Assembly (NCBI GenBank): GCA_003512955.1
Contig: DOTG01000016.1
Coordinates: forward strand, 1 to 64,000
Length of the DNA stretch: 64,000 nucleotides
DNA from: Marinilabiliales bacterium
Lineage (GTDB): Bacteria; Bacteroidota; Bacteroidia; Bacteroidales; SZUA-534
Direction: 5' to 3'
Positions within the stretch are counted from its first letter, which is position 1; each line of letters starts with the position of its first letter. The translations under genes and the position numbers were made by a program. Shown in pieces: positions 26,547 through 34,662 of this stretch. The notes beneath the pieces are model-generated. The model was given only the letters and a program-made list of their open reading frames with translations. It did no database searches and was not told where the DNA came from.

Positions 26547-28279
26547 ATCCCAAGGTCTTTACAAATCGCATTCAGCTTTTCGTCTAACTCCTTTTCGGTT
26601 CTTCGGTAATCGGTAGCTGTTTTCAGTTCGGTTTTGGTGCCAATGTAGAATTTAATTTTGGGCTCGGTCCCCGAAGGGCGGACCGAAACAATGGTTCCAT
26701 CGGCAGTGAGGAACTGGAGTACATTTGATTTGGGCAACCGGATGATGTCTTTGGTTCCGGTAATAAAGTTCATCTCCTTCTGCGATTGGTAATCTTTAAT
26801 TTTAATAACTGCCGAACCGTTGATGAATTGTGGCGGGTTCGAGCGGTAACTGCTCATCATCTGCTGGATTTCTTCGGCTCCCGATTTTCCTTTGCGTACC
26901 AGGTTTACCAGTTTTTCTTTATAGAAGCCGTATTTCATATAAATATCCGCAAGTACATCAAAAATGGATTTTCCCTGGTCGGTAGCCCAGGCAGCAGCTT
27001 CGGCAATCAACATGCATGACATCACCGCATCTTTATCGCGCACAAAATCTGCGGCCAAATAACCATAGCTCTCTTCTCCACCACCAATAAAGGTTTTAGT
27101 TCCTTCGCTTCGTTTAATAATGTCGGCAATGTATTTAAAACCGGTCAACACATCGTGGTATTCCACCTTAAAGTCGTTGGCCATTTTAGCAATCAGTTCC
27201 GTGGTAACAATGGTTTTCACTACATATTCGCGGCCTTTGAGTTTGCCGTTCTCCTTCCATTTGGTCAACAGGTAGTAAAGCAGGAACGAACCTGTCTGGT
27301 TTCCGTTCAGCAGTTCAAATATACCCTCTTTGTTTTTTACGGCAATGCCTACGCGGTCGGCATCGGGATCGGTGGCCATTACCAAATCGGCACCGGTTTC
27401 TTTGGCTTTTTCAATAGCCATGTTCAACGCGGCTGATTCTTCGGGATTGGGTGAATGTACGGTTGGAAAATTCCCATCGGGTATATTTTGTTCGGGAACG
27501 GCAATAATATTCGTAAACCCAATAGCTTTTAAGGCCATTGGGACCAATTTTACGCCTGTTCCATGAATGGGGGTGTAAACAATTTTAAGTTGATTTTGGT
27601 TTTTGATGGCTTCCGGCGAAAGCGATAACCCTTTCAGTGCCTGAATATATACCTGATCGATATCGTCGCCAATGGTAATTATCTCGGCTTTGTTGCCTTT
27701 CCATTTCACTTCGTCCACCGAGGTAATTTTCTGCACTTCGACAATAATGTTTGTATCGTGCGGATCAATAATCTGACCCCCATCTTCCCAATACACTTTA
27801 TACCCGTTGTATTCCTTTGGGTTGTGCGATGCTGTAACCACCACGCCGCTTTTGCATCCCAAGTGGCGGATGGCAAACGAAAGTTCGGGCGTAGGGCGCA
27901 AGGCATCGAACAGATAGACTTTGATGCCATTGGCCGAACAGATTTGAGCGGCGGTTTCGCAAAACAGGCGGCCATTGTTGCGGCTGTCGTGGGCAAAAGC
28001 CACACTGATTTCCTGGTTGGGGAATTGTTTTAACAGATAATTGCATAAACCCTGGGTAGCCATTCCAACAGTATAAATGTTCATCCGGTTGGTGCCCACG
28101 CCCATGATGCCACGTAAACCACCTGTTCCAAATTCCAATTCGCGGTAAAACGATTCAACCAGTTCGTTTTCATCGTTTTCCAATAAGTGGCGGATTTGTT
28201 TTTTCGATTCCTCGTCAATATTGCCATTGAGCCACTGTTGGGCTTTCCGTTTTACATCGGTTAAAATTTCGTTTTGCAT
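26543..28279 (-). CDS. Phosphoglucomutase/phosphomannomutase (alpha-D-phosphohexomutase)
   Basis: Interconverts hexose 6-phosphate and 1-phosphate, supplying sugar 1-phosphates for nucleotide-sugar synthesis in the cytoplasm. The 578 residues match the PgcA/PGM2-like branch rather than the ~450-residue ManB branch. All four motifs are intact: the phosphoserine loop TASHNP (149-154, S151), the metal loop ATDPDADR (about 300), the sugar-specificity loop GGEESYGY and the phosphate loop RPSGTEPKIK near the C-terminus. It lies 39 bp downstream of rfbD in a minus-strand operon of sugar-nucleotide genes, which suits its role. The sequence does not decide between glucose and mannose preference; the GEESYGY loop favours phosphoglucomutase. 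Confidence 0.92.
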   Translation of the reverse strand: MQNEILTDVKRKAQQWLNGNIDEESKKQIRHLLENDENELVESFYRELEFGTGGLRGIMGVGTNRMNIYTVGMATQGLCNYLLKQFPNQEISVAFAHDSRNNGRLFCETAAQICSANGIKVYLFDALRPTPELSFAIRHLGCKSGVVVTASHNPKEYNGYKVYWEDGGQIIDPHDTNIIVEVQKITSVDEVKWKGNKAEIITIGDDIDQVYIQALKGLSLSPEAIKNQNQLKIVYTPIHGTGVKLVPMALKAIGFTNIIAVPEQNIPDGNFPTVHSPNPEESAALNMAIEKAKETGADLVMATDPDADRVGIAVKNKEGIFELLNGNQTGSFLLYYLLTKWKENGKLKGREYVVKTIVTTELIAKMANDFKVEYHDVLTGFKYIADIIKRSEGTKTFIGGGEESYGYLAADFVRDKDAVMSCMLIAEAAAWATDQGKSIFDVLADIYMKYGFYKEKLVNLVRKGKSGAEEIQQMMSSYRSNPPQFINGSAVIKIKDYQSQKEMNFITGTKDIIRLPKSNVLQFLTADGTIVSVRPSGTEPKIKFYIGTKTELKTATDYRRTEKELDEKLNAICKDLGI

Positions 28280-28318
28280 AAGTTCGGGTTTGAAAATATT
28301 TAATCGGACATTATCATC

Positions 28319-29194
28319 TTATATTTCATGAAGCATATCTTTTAAGCTATCTACCCAATGTGGAACGGTTAAATCAAAGTCCCTTTTTATTTTGGCCTTG
28401 CTTAATACCGAAAAATGAGGCCGTTTGGCGGGTTTTGGGAATTGTTCGGTGGTAATGGGGTTTACTTTGCATTTAATTTCTTTTTGGCGGAAGATTTCAC
28501 AGGCAAAGTCGAACCAACTGGCAACCCCTTCGTTGGTATAATGGTAAATCTCCTGAAAAGGATCATCAGGGTTAATTTCAACTTTTGGAATAATTTCAAG
28601 GATGACCCTGGCCAGATCACGGGCATAGGTAGGCGTTCCCACCTGGTCGTAAACCACACCGAGTGATTCTTTTTCGTTACCCAATTTGATCATGGTTTTC
28701 ACAAAGTTATTCCCAAACGAGGAGTAGAGCCATGAGGTGCGGATGACCAAATAATTGATATCGGAATAAAGCAGTAGTTTTTCTCCTTCATATTTGGTAT
28801 CGCCATACACGGTTTCCGGAATGGCGGCATCTTCCTCCCCATAAGGGGTATTTTTGGTGCCGTCAAAAACATAATCGGTGGAAATGTGGATTAAGCAGGC
28901 ATTGATAGCTTTGGCGGCATCGGCCAGATAATCCACAGCTACGGTGTTTATTAAAAATGCATTGTCCTGATCCGTTTCTGCCCGGTCAACAGCTGTGTAT
29001 GCGGCACAGTTCACGATAAAGTCAACCGGATGTGATTTCACATATTCTTCGGCCGCTCCCGATTTTATAATGTTCAACTCCTCCACATCGGTAAAATAGA
29101 ATTGACAATCAGGGTACTGAGGTGCTAAAAACCGAAGTTCATTTCCGAGCTGCCCATTTGCCCCTGTTACCAATATTTTATATTTTTTTTCCAT
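28319..29194 (-). CDS. rfbD: dTDP-4-dehydrorhamnose reductase
   Basis: Last step of dTDP-L-rhamnose synthesis: NAD(P)H-dependent reduction of dTDP-4-keto-rhamnose. The protein is an extended short-chain dehydrogenase of 291 residues, the usual length. The nucleotide-binding loop GANGQLG spans 11-17, STDYVFDG follows at about 105, and the catalytic pair is Y130/K134 in VYGDTKYEGE. The start overlaps the 3' end of rfbC by 17 bp, suggesting translational coupling. The upstream pathway genes rfbA and rfbB are not in this window. Confidence 0.93.
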   Translation of the reverse strand: MEKKYKILVTGANGQLGNELRFLAPQYPDCQFYFTDVEELNIIKSGAAEEYVKSHPVDFIVNCAAYTAVDRAETDQDNAFLINTVAVDYLADAAKAINACLIHISTDYVFDGTKNTPYGEEDAAIPETVYGDTKYEGEKLLLYSDINYLVIRTSWLYSSFGNNFVKTMIKLGNEKESLGVVYDQVGTPTYARDLARVILEIIPKVEINPDDPFQEIYHYTNEGVASWFDFACEIFRQKEIKCKVNPITTEQFPKPAKRPHFSVLSKAKIKRDFDLTVPHWVDSLKDMLHEI

Positions 29195-29744
29195 AGTTGA
29201 AATTTAAATCCGCGTTTTCAAGTGTAGGTAATACATTATCTTTTACCGAAATAATCATTTTTTGTTCAGGGATTTTCCAGTCGATATTCAGGTTTTTGTC
29301 ATTAAAGTTAATTCCTCTTTCGCTTTGAGGGTGATAAAAATTGTCACATTTGTAAGAGAAAATGGCCGTTTCGGAAATTACGGAATATCCATGGGCAAAT
29401 CCCCGGGGAACAAAAAATTGAAGTTTATTGGTTTCCGATAGTTCTATTCCCACCCATTCGCCAAAAGTAGGTGAACCTTCCCGTACATCAACGGCCACAT
29501 CGTAAACTGAACCTTTAATGACACGTACCAGTTTTGCCTGGGAGTAGGGAGCCAATTGGTAATGCAGCCCCCGGATGACACCGTAGCCCGAAAAAGCTTC
29601 ATTATCCTGAATAAAATCGGCATCAATGTCGGCATCTTTGTATTTCTGAGTGTGGAAAGTCTCAAAAAAATAACCCCGTGCATCGTTAAAAACTTTAGGT
29701 TCAATAATCAACAGTCCGGGTATTTTGGTTTCAATAATATTCAT
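29178..29744 (-). CDS. rfbC: dTDP-4-dehydrorhamnose 3,5-epimerase
   Basis: Epimerises dTDP-4-keto-6-deoxyglucose at C3 and C5 in the dTDP-rhamnose pathway. The 188-residue cupin has the family motifs: DARGYFFETF (21-30), the active-site histidine H61 in RGLHYQL, KLVRVIKGSVYDVAVDVR and the VPRGFAHGYSVIS strand. It begins 2 bp after the UDP-glucuronate decarboxylase and overlaps rfbD by 17 bp, so the three genes are clearly one operon. RmlC is a dimer in known cases. Confidence 0.94.
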   Translation of the reverse strand: MNIIETKIPGLLIIEPKVFNDARGYFFETFHTQKYKDADIDADFIQDNEAFSGYGVIRGLHYQLAPYSQAKLVRVIKGSVYDVAVDVREGSPTFGEWVGIELSETNKLQFFVPRGFAHGYSVISETAIFSYKCDNFYHPQSERGINFNDKNLNIDWKIPEQKMIISVKDNVLPTLENADLNFNYGKKI

Positions 29745-29746
29745 CG

Positions 29747-30694
29747 TTATCCGTTATTTTTTAATAAATTATCAAAATAGGAGATGGTTTTTACCAATCC
29801 TTCTCTCAAAGGTATCTTGGGTTCCCAGTTATTAAGTTTTTCCTTGGCCAACGAAATGTTGGGCTGACGTTGCGTAGGATCGTCCATGGGCGATGGCAAA
29901 TAAGTTATTTTCGATTTTGAACCGGTTAATTCAATCATCAGATCGGCCAATTCTTTGATCGTAAATTCATTGGGATTGCCAATATTTACCGGGCCAATAA
30001 ATCCTTTGGGTGAATTCATCATCCGGGTCATTCCTTCCAACAAATCGTCCACATACTGAAAGCTTCGGGTTTGGAGGCCACTTCCATAAATGGTGATGTC
30101 TTTATTTTGCAATGCCTGGATGATAAAATTTGAAACAACCCGGCCATCGTTGGGGTGCATTTTGGGGCCATACGTGTTAAAAATCCGGATAATTTTAATG
30201 TCCACCTGATTTTGCCAGTGGTAGTCCATAAACAAGGTTTCGGCACACCGTTTTCCTTCATCATAGCAACTGCGGATTCCAATGGGGTTCACATGCCCCC
30301 AATAGGATTCGGTTTGTGGATGAATTTCGGGGTCACCATAAACTTCACTGGTGGAAGCTTGAAGAATGGTTGCTTTAATCCTTTTTGCCAAACCCAGCAT
30401 GTTAATGGCTCCCATCACTGAAGTTTTGACTGTTTTAATGGGATTGTATTGGTAATGAATGGGGGATGCAGGACAAGCCAAATTGTAAATCTGATCCACT
30501 TCGGCAAAAAAAGGTTGAGTGACATCGTGCCGTACCACTTCAAAAAAGTGGTTGTCCATTAAATGGACAATATTCCGTTTGTCGCCAGTAAAATAATTAT
30601 CGATGCACAAAACTTGGTTTCCCTCGTTGAGCAATCTTTCACAAAGATGTGAACCCACAAATCCGGCACCACCGGTAACTAATACTCTTTTCAT
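29747..30694 (-). CDS. UDP-glucuronate decarboxylase (UDP-xylose synthase type)
   Basis: NAD-dependent decarboxylation of UDP-glucuronate to UDP-xylose, in the cytoplasm. Extended SDR of 315 residues, the length of bacterial UXS. GGAGFVG (8-14) binds NAD. The catalytic pair is Y144/K148, set in the UXS-typical RSCYDEGKR motif. Further family blocks are STSEVYGDPEIHPQ, YGPKMHPNDGRVVSNF and the C-terminal DDPTQRQPNIS. It is the first gene of the sugar-nucleotide operon that continues with rfbC, rfbD and a phosphohexomutase. The distinction from dTDP-glucose 4,6-dehydratase rests on the YDEGKR and DPTQRQP motifs. UDP-xylose would go to surface glycans or glycoproteins; that last step is inferred. 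Confidence 0.9.
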   Translation of the reverse strand: MKRVLVTGGAGFVGSHLCERLLNEGNQVLCIDNYFTGDKRNIVHLMDNHFFEVVRHDVTQPFFAEVDQIYNLACPASPIHYQYNPIKTVKTSVMGAINMLGLAKRIKATILQASTSEVYGDPEIHPQTESYWGHVNPIGIRSCYDEGKRCAETLFMDYHWQNQVDIKIIRIFNTYGPKMHPNDGRVVSNFIIQALQNKDITIYGSGLQTRSFQYVDDLLEGMTRMMNSPKGFIGPVNIGNPNEFTIKELADLMIELTGSKSKITYLPSPMDDPTQRQPNISLAKEKLNNWEPKIPLREGLVKTISYFDNLLKNNG

Positions 30695-30891
30695 AGATAA
30701 CTTTCAAATAGAACCAATCCTAAATACCACACAATCAATAACTACCTTTTGAAAGGAAGTTGATGCGGATCTTTAACATACCGTGGGCTAAATTACAATA
30801 ATTCTTAAAACATTAAAGCCGGATAATGGGCACAATCAATTCACTACTGACCGACAAAAATAATTTTTAAACCCGCAATGCCTTACTATAT

Positions 30892-31032
30892 CTCGTCCAT
30901 ACGGGACTTGCTAAAACTAGGGGTAACTTTTATTTCTACCAATATTTAATCCGCAAGGCGGATTGTCCCGGTAGGGACATAATATTGGTAGATAATTGGT
31001 TACATTTACAGTTTTAAGTCCCGTAGGGACGA
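30892..31032. repeat. Nested inverted-repeat element (MITE/REP-like) in a 586-bp intergenic region
   Basis: About 140 bp forming an imperfect palindrome. The outer arms share CGTCC-n-TACGGGACTT followed by AAAACT in inverted orientation. The inner arms TCTACCAATATT (30935-30946) and its exact reverse complement (30981-30992) enclose two hairpins side by side: AATCCGC-aag-GCGGATT (30948-30964) and GTCCC-ggta-GGGAC (30965-30978). The rest of the 30695-31280 gap, between the UXS gene (minus) and rpsA (plus), shows no gene, only AT-rich sequence and the rpsA promoter. No transposase is present. Confidence 0.65.
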
Positions 31033-31197
31033 AATAAATTTTATCGGTCAACAATGATTGTTTATTAATACATTAGCACATTATCTTGTGTCCTGTATCT
31101 CTCAATCCCGTATCTTGATACTGACTACTTGATACTAAAATATTCATTCTGCAAACTATACAACATTGAAAATAGGCTAAAAAAAGAATCACAAGGT

Positions 31198-31228
31198 TTG
31201 CTCATCTCGTTATAAAGCTGTTATTTTG
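31198..31228 (+). promoter_or_regulatory. Probable rpsA promoter
   Basis: TTG (31198-31200) followed after 20 bp by TTATTTTG, one mismatch from TAnnTTTG, 52 bp upstream of the rpsA ATG. Confidence 0.4.
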
Positions 31229-31280
31229 CGCTGCATTTTTTAAAATAATGTCTAACATATTAATTTTTCAAATTATCTAA

Positions 31281-33191
31281 ATGGAAAACAACGAAGTATT
31301 AGATGCTCAGGAAATGGAGCAGAATGAGGTTCAGGAGCAAGAGGCTGTTGAATTTAAAAAAGAGCGTGTGGTAGCTGTAAAACCCGAAGAATTCGATTGG
31401 GATGCTTACGAAAACGATTCTTTGAAAAGTGATGAACGTAGCAAAATGGAATCACTTTATGATGAGACACTTTCTTCGATTACCGAAAACGAAGTGATTG
31501 ACGGTACCGTAGTTTCAATGAATAAGCGCGAAGCCCTTATCAACATTGGCTACAAGTCAGAAGGTGTAGTTAATATGAACGAATTCCGCTACAATCCTGA
31601 GCTAAAAATTGGTGACAAAGTTGAAGTGTATGTCGAAAGTCAAGAGGACCGTAGCGGTCAGTTATCGCTTTCGCATAAAAAAGCACGGGCTCTCCGCTCA
31701 TGGGATAGAGTTAATCAAGCTCTGGAACAAGACGAAATCATCAAAGGTTACATCAAATGCCGTACGAAAGGCGGTATGATCGTGGATGTATTTGGCATCG
31801 AAGCCTTCCTTCCCGGTTCACAAATCGACGTGAAACCTATCCGCGATTACGATGTTTACGTGAACAAAACTATGGAATTCAAAGTGGTTAAAATTAACCA
31901 TGAATTCAAAAACGTGGTTGTATCGCACAAAGCTCTTATTGAAGCTGAGCTCGAACAACAGAAAAAAGAGATTATCGCAAAACTGGAAAAAGGACAAGTT
32001 CTTGAAGGAACTGTTAAAAACATTACTTCCTACGGTGTATTCATCGACTTGGGTGGTGTTGATGGCCTTATCCACATTACTGACCTTTCATGGGGCAGGA
32101 TTACACATCCGGAAGAGATCGTTCAATTGGATCAGAAACTGAATGTGGTTATCCTTGATTTTGATGATGACAAGAAACGTATTGCTTTAGGTCTGAAACA
32201 ATTGACCCCTCATCCATGGGATGCTTTAGATGCTAACTTGAAAGTAGGCGACAAAGTAACCGGCAAAGTGGTTGTGATGGCCGACTATGGTGCCTTTGTT
32301 GAAATTGCAACCGGAGTTGAAGGCTTAATCCACGTTTCGGAAATGTCATGGTCACAGCATCTTCGCAGTGCCAATGAATTCCTAAAAGTAGGCGACGAAA
32401 TCAATGCCGTTATCCTTACCCTCGACCGCGACGAACGCAAAATGTCATTGGGTATGAAACAATTGAAAGCCGATCCATGGGAAGCCATCGAAAAAGCTTA
32501 TCCAATTGAATCGAAACATAAAGCCAAAGTACGTAACTTCACCAACTTCGGCGTATTTGTTGAAATTGAAGAAGGCGTGGATGGTTTGATCCATATCTCA
32601 GATCTTTCCTGGACAAAGAAAATCAAACACCCAGCAGAATTTACTGCCATTGGTGCCGAAATTGATGTAGTGGTTCTTGAAATCGACAAAGAAAACCGTC
32701 GTTTACGCTTGGGCCACAAACAATTGGAAGAGAACCCGTGGGATGTTTTTGAAACGTTGTTCGTCATGGATTCAATCCACGAAGGTACCATCATTGAATT
32801 GGCCGATAAAGGAGCCATAGTTTCATTGCCTTATGGTGTTGAAGGTTTCTGTACCCCAAAACATTTGGTAAAAGAAGATGGATCACAAGCCAAACTGGAT
32901 GAGAAATTGGAATTCAAAGTAATTGAATTCAATAAAGAAGCTAAGAAAATCATTGTGAGCCACTCCCGGGTTTTCGAAGATGTAAAAAGAGCTGAAGAAA
33001 AAGCAAGCAAAGCGGCTGCATCAGCCACTGCTGCTCCTAAATCAGCTAAAAAAGCATCGAAAAAACCAGCAGACACTATGGAAAAGACAACCCTTGGTGA
33101 CATTGCTGAATTAGCAGCACTTAAAGACGAAATGGAATCTACGGCTAAGTCGAAAAAATCGAAAGCCGCAGAAGATGCTTCACAAGAGTAA
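31281..33191 (+). CDS. rpsA: 30S ribosomal protein S1
   Basis: RNA-binding ribosomal protein that brings mRNA to the 30S subunit; especially relevant in Bacteroidota, whose genes mostly lack Shine-Dalgarno sequences. The 636 residues contain an acidic N-terminus and six S1 (OB-fold) domains starting near residues 72, 155, 239, 323, 412 and 499. The canonical YGAFVEI/FGVFVEI and GLIHISDLSW motifs are in domains 3-5; domains 1, 2 and 6 are divergent, as usual. A Lys/Ala/Ser-rich tail (about 570-636) ends the chain and contains the TTLGDIAELAALKDEM block. The gene stands at the head of the rpsA-STAS-rnz stretch, although the STAS gene appears to have its own promoter. Confidence 0.96.
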   Translation: MENNEVLDAQEMEQNEVQEQEAVEFKKERVVAVKPEEFDWDAYENDSLKSDERSKMESLYDETLSSITENEVIDGTVVSMNKREALINIGYKSEGVVNMNEFRYNPELKIGDKVEVYVESQEDRSGQLSLSHKKARALRSWDRVNQALEQDEIIKGYIKCRTKGGMIVDVFGIEAFLPGSQIDVKPIRDYDVYVNKTMEFKVVKINHEFKNVVVSHKALIEAELEQQKKEIIAKLEKGQVLEGTVKNITSYGVFIDLGGVDGLIHITDLSWGRITHPEEIVQLDQKLNVVILDFDDDKKRIALGLKQLTPHPWDALDANLKVGDKVTGKVVVMADYGAFVEIATGVEGLIHVSEMSWSQHLRSANEFLKVGDEINAVILTLDRDERKMSLGMKQLKADPWEAIEKAYPIESKHKAKVRNFTNFGVFVEIEEGVDGLIHISDLSWTKKIKHPAEFTAIGAEIDVVVLEIDKENRRLRLGHKQLEENPWDVFETLFVMDSIHEGTIIELADKGAIVSLPYGVEGFCTPKHLVKEDGSQAKLDEKLEFKVIEFNKEAKKIIVSHSRVFEDVKRAEEKASKAAASATAAPKSAKKASKKPADTMEKTTLGDIAELAALKDEMESTAKSKKSKAAEDASQE

Positions 33192-33207
33192 AAAAAAGTA
33201 AATAGTT

Positions 33208-33242
33208 TTGTGCAGTAGTGAGCAATAGTTTTATTATATTTG
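33208..33242 (+). promoter_or_regulatory. Possible promoter of the STAS-rnz pair
   Basis: An exact TATATTTG -7 box (33235-33242) lies 38 bp before the STAS start; a TTTTG box lies 24 bp upstream, a little farther than the usual spacing. Confidence 0.4.
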
Positions 33243-33280
33243 ATAAAATTCAAATATTAACCATGTAAAAATTTCAATCC

Positions 33281-33631
33281 ATGGAATTCAAAATCGACAA
33301 ACTGGACAACTATACACAGATTCAAGTAATGATAGATAAACTTGATACGCATATTGCACCTTCTCTGAAATCAGAATTGGTGCTGATTGCAGGTAATGGT
33401 GAGAAAAATATCATTCTTGATTTGAGTAACTGCCGATATTGTGACTCTTCAGGTCTGTCGGCTATTTTAGTGGCAAACCGCCTTTGCAAAAATGCCAATG
33501 GTACTTTTGTTCTCTCAGGTTTGCAAACAGCAGTGGAGCGATTGATAACTATTTCTCAACTTGATACAGTATTGAACATTACCAATTCTGTTAAAGAAGC
33601 TGCCGATGTGATTACCAAGGAAGGAGCTTAA
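33281..33631 (+). CDS. STAS-domain anti-sigma-factor antagonist-like protein
   Basis: Single STAS domain of 116 residues, the fold of SpoIIAA/RsbV proteins that bind anti-sigma or other regulatory kinases when unphosphorylated. The phosphorylation loop is present as CDSSGLSAI, with S57 at the position of the regulated serine in SpoIIAA; ILDLSNCRYC forms the preceding strand. Its stop codon overlaps the ATG of ribonuclease Z (TAATG), so the two are translationally coupled. No anti-sigma kinase is adjacent. The window does contain the start of a SpoIIE-type phosphatase at 61218, but the pairing is speculative. Confidence 0.88.
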   Translation: MEFKIDKLDNYTQIQVMIDKLDTHIAPSLKSELVLIAGNGEKNIILDLSNCRYCDSSGLSAILVANRLCKNANGTFVLSGLQTAVERLITISQLDTVLNITNSVKEAADVITKEGA

Positions 33632-34545
33632 TGGTTTTTTCCTTAACAATACTGGGGAGTAGCTCTGCATTACCTGCTCCCAACCGATTTTCAACCGCTC
33701 AGGTACTCAATGTGCTTGAGCGGTTTTTTTTAATTGATTGCGGCGAAGGAACCCAAATCCAGTTGCGGCGTTTCAAAATTAAATATACCCGGATCAATCA
33801 TGTATTTATTAGTCATCTGCATGGCGATCACTTCCTGGGAATTTTTGGATTTATTTCAAGCTTGAACCTTATCAACCGAAAGGAACCTCTGCATATTTAT
33901 GGCCCTTTCCTGCTAAAAGAACTGATTGACCAGTTTGTATCGACCATGGATCATGGAATGGGGTATGAAATTGTTTTCCATCCCTTGCATTATAATGGGG
34001 AAGAAATAATTTATGAAGATGACAAATTAACGGTAGAATCGTTTCCCCTCCGACACCGGATACCAACCTGCGGATTCCTTTTTAAAGAAAAACCAAGGCT
34101 GAGGCGGCTTGATGGAGCCCGAATGAAAGAACTGCAAATCCCAATAAAATGGTTGCAAGCCATTAAAGAAGGGGCCGATTTTATTTCAGAAGAAGGTGTC
34201 TGTCATACGAATGAATCACTTACATTCGATGCTATTCCCCCACGTTCCTATGCTTTTGTGAGCGATACAGCCAAACTGCCGGCAATTATACCTATAATTA
34301 ATGGAGTGGATCTTTTATACCATGAGGCTACCTTTTCTGACGAGGGGAAAAAAAGGGCAAAACAGACCGGACATACTACAGCCAGCCAAGCGGCTGAAAT
34401 AGCAAAATTGGCTAATGTCCAGAAATTGATTATCGGGCATTTTTCGCATCGCTATAAATCGTTGGATGGAATGTTAGATGAAGCCCGGGCAGTTTTTCCA
34501 AATACTTTTTTGTGCGAGGATGGTATGGTATTTAACGTTGAATAA
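33631..34545 (+). CDS. rnz: Ribonuclease Z
   Basis: Zinc metallo-beta-lactamase-fold endonuclease that trims the 3' end of tRNA precursors. The 304 residues match the short RNase Z class. The zinc motif HLHGDH (62-67: H62, H64, D66, H67) is complete. Further ligands and motifs are in FPLRHRIPTCGF, FVSDTAK and the C-terminal IGHFSHRYKS; the LGSSSALPAPNR N-terminal strand is typical. Its start codon overlaps the STAS stop codon by one base, indicating co-translation. Confidence 0.95.
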   Translation: MVFSLTILGSSSALPAPNRFSTAQVLNVLERFFLIDCGEGTQIQLRRFKIKYTRINHVFISHLHGDHFLGIFGFISSLNLINRKEPLHIYGPFLLKELIDQFVSTMDHGMGYEIVFHPLHYNGEEIIYEDDKLTVESFPLRHRIPTCGFLFKEKPRLRRLDGARMKELQIPIKWLQAIKEGADFISEEGVCHTNESLTFDAIPPRSYAFVSDTAKLPAIIPIINGVDLLYHEATFSDEGKKRAKQTGHTTASQAAEIAKLANVQKLIIGHFSHRYKSLDGMLDEARAVFPNTFLCEDGMVFNVE

Positions 34546-34615
34546 AATGCAGCAAGGCTGAGAAGAACATTTTCCTATCAAAGGGTAAATTAAGCCGGAA
34601 TCACATTAAAAATCT

Positions 34616-34623
34616 TATCTTTG
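34616..34623 (+). promoter_or_regulatory. -7 element of the guaA promoter
   Basis: TATCTTTG is an exact TAnnTTTG match, 39 bp upstream of the GTG at 34663. It lies across the more upstream in-frame TTG (34621), so that codon would be in the promoter and probably not in the transcript. This decides the start. Confidence 0.55.
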
Positions 34624-34662
34624 CCGCAAAAATTTAGTTTTTCATTCAAAAATACCATAGCT

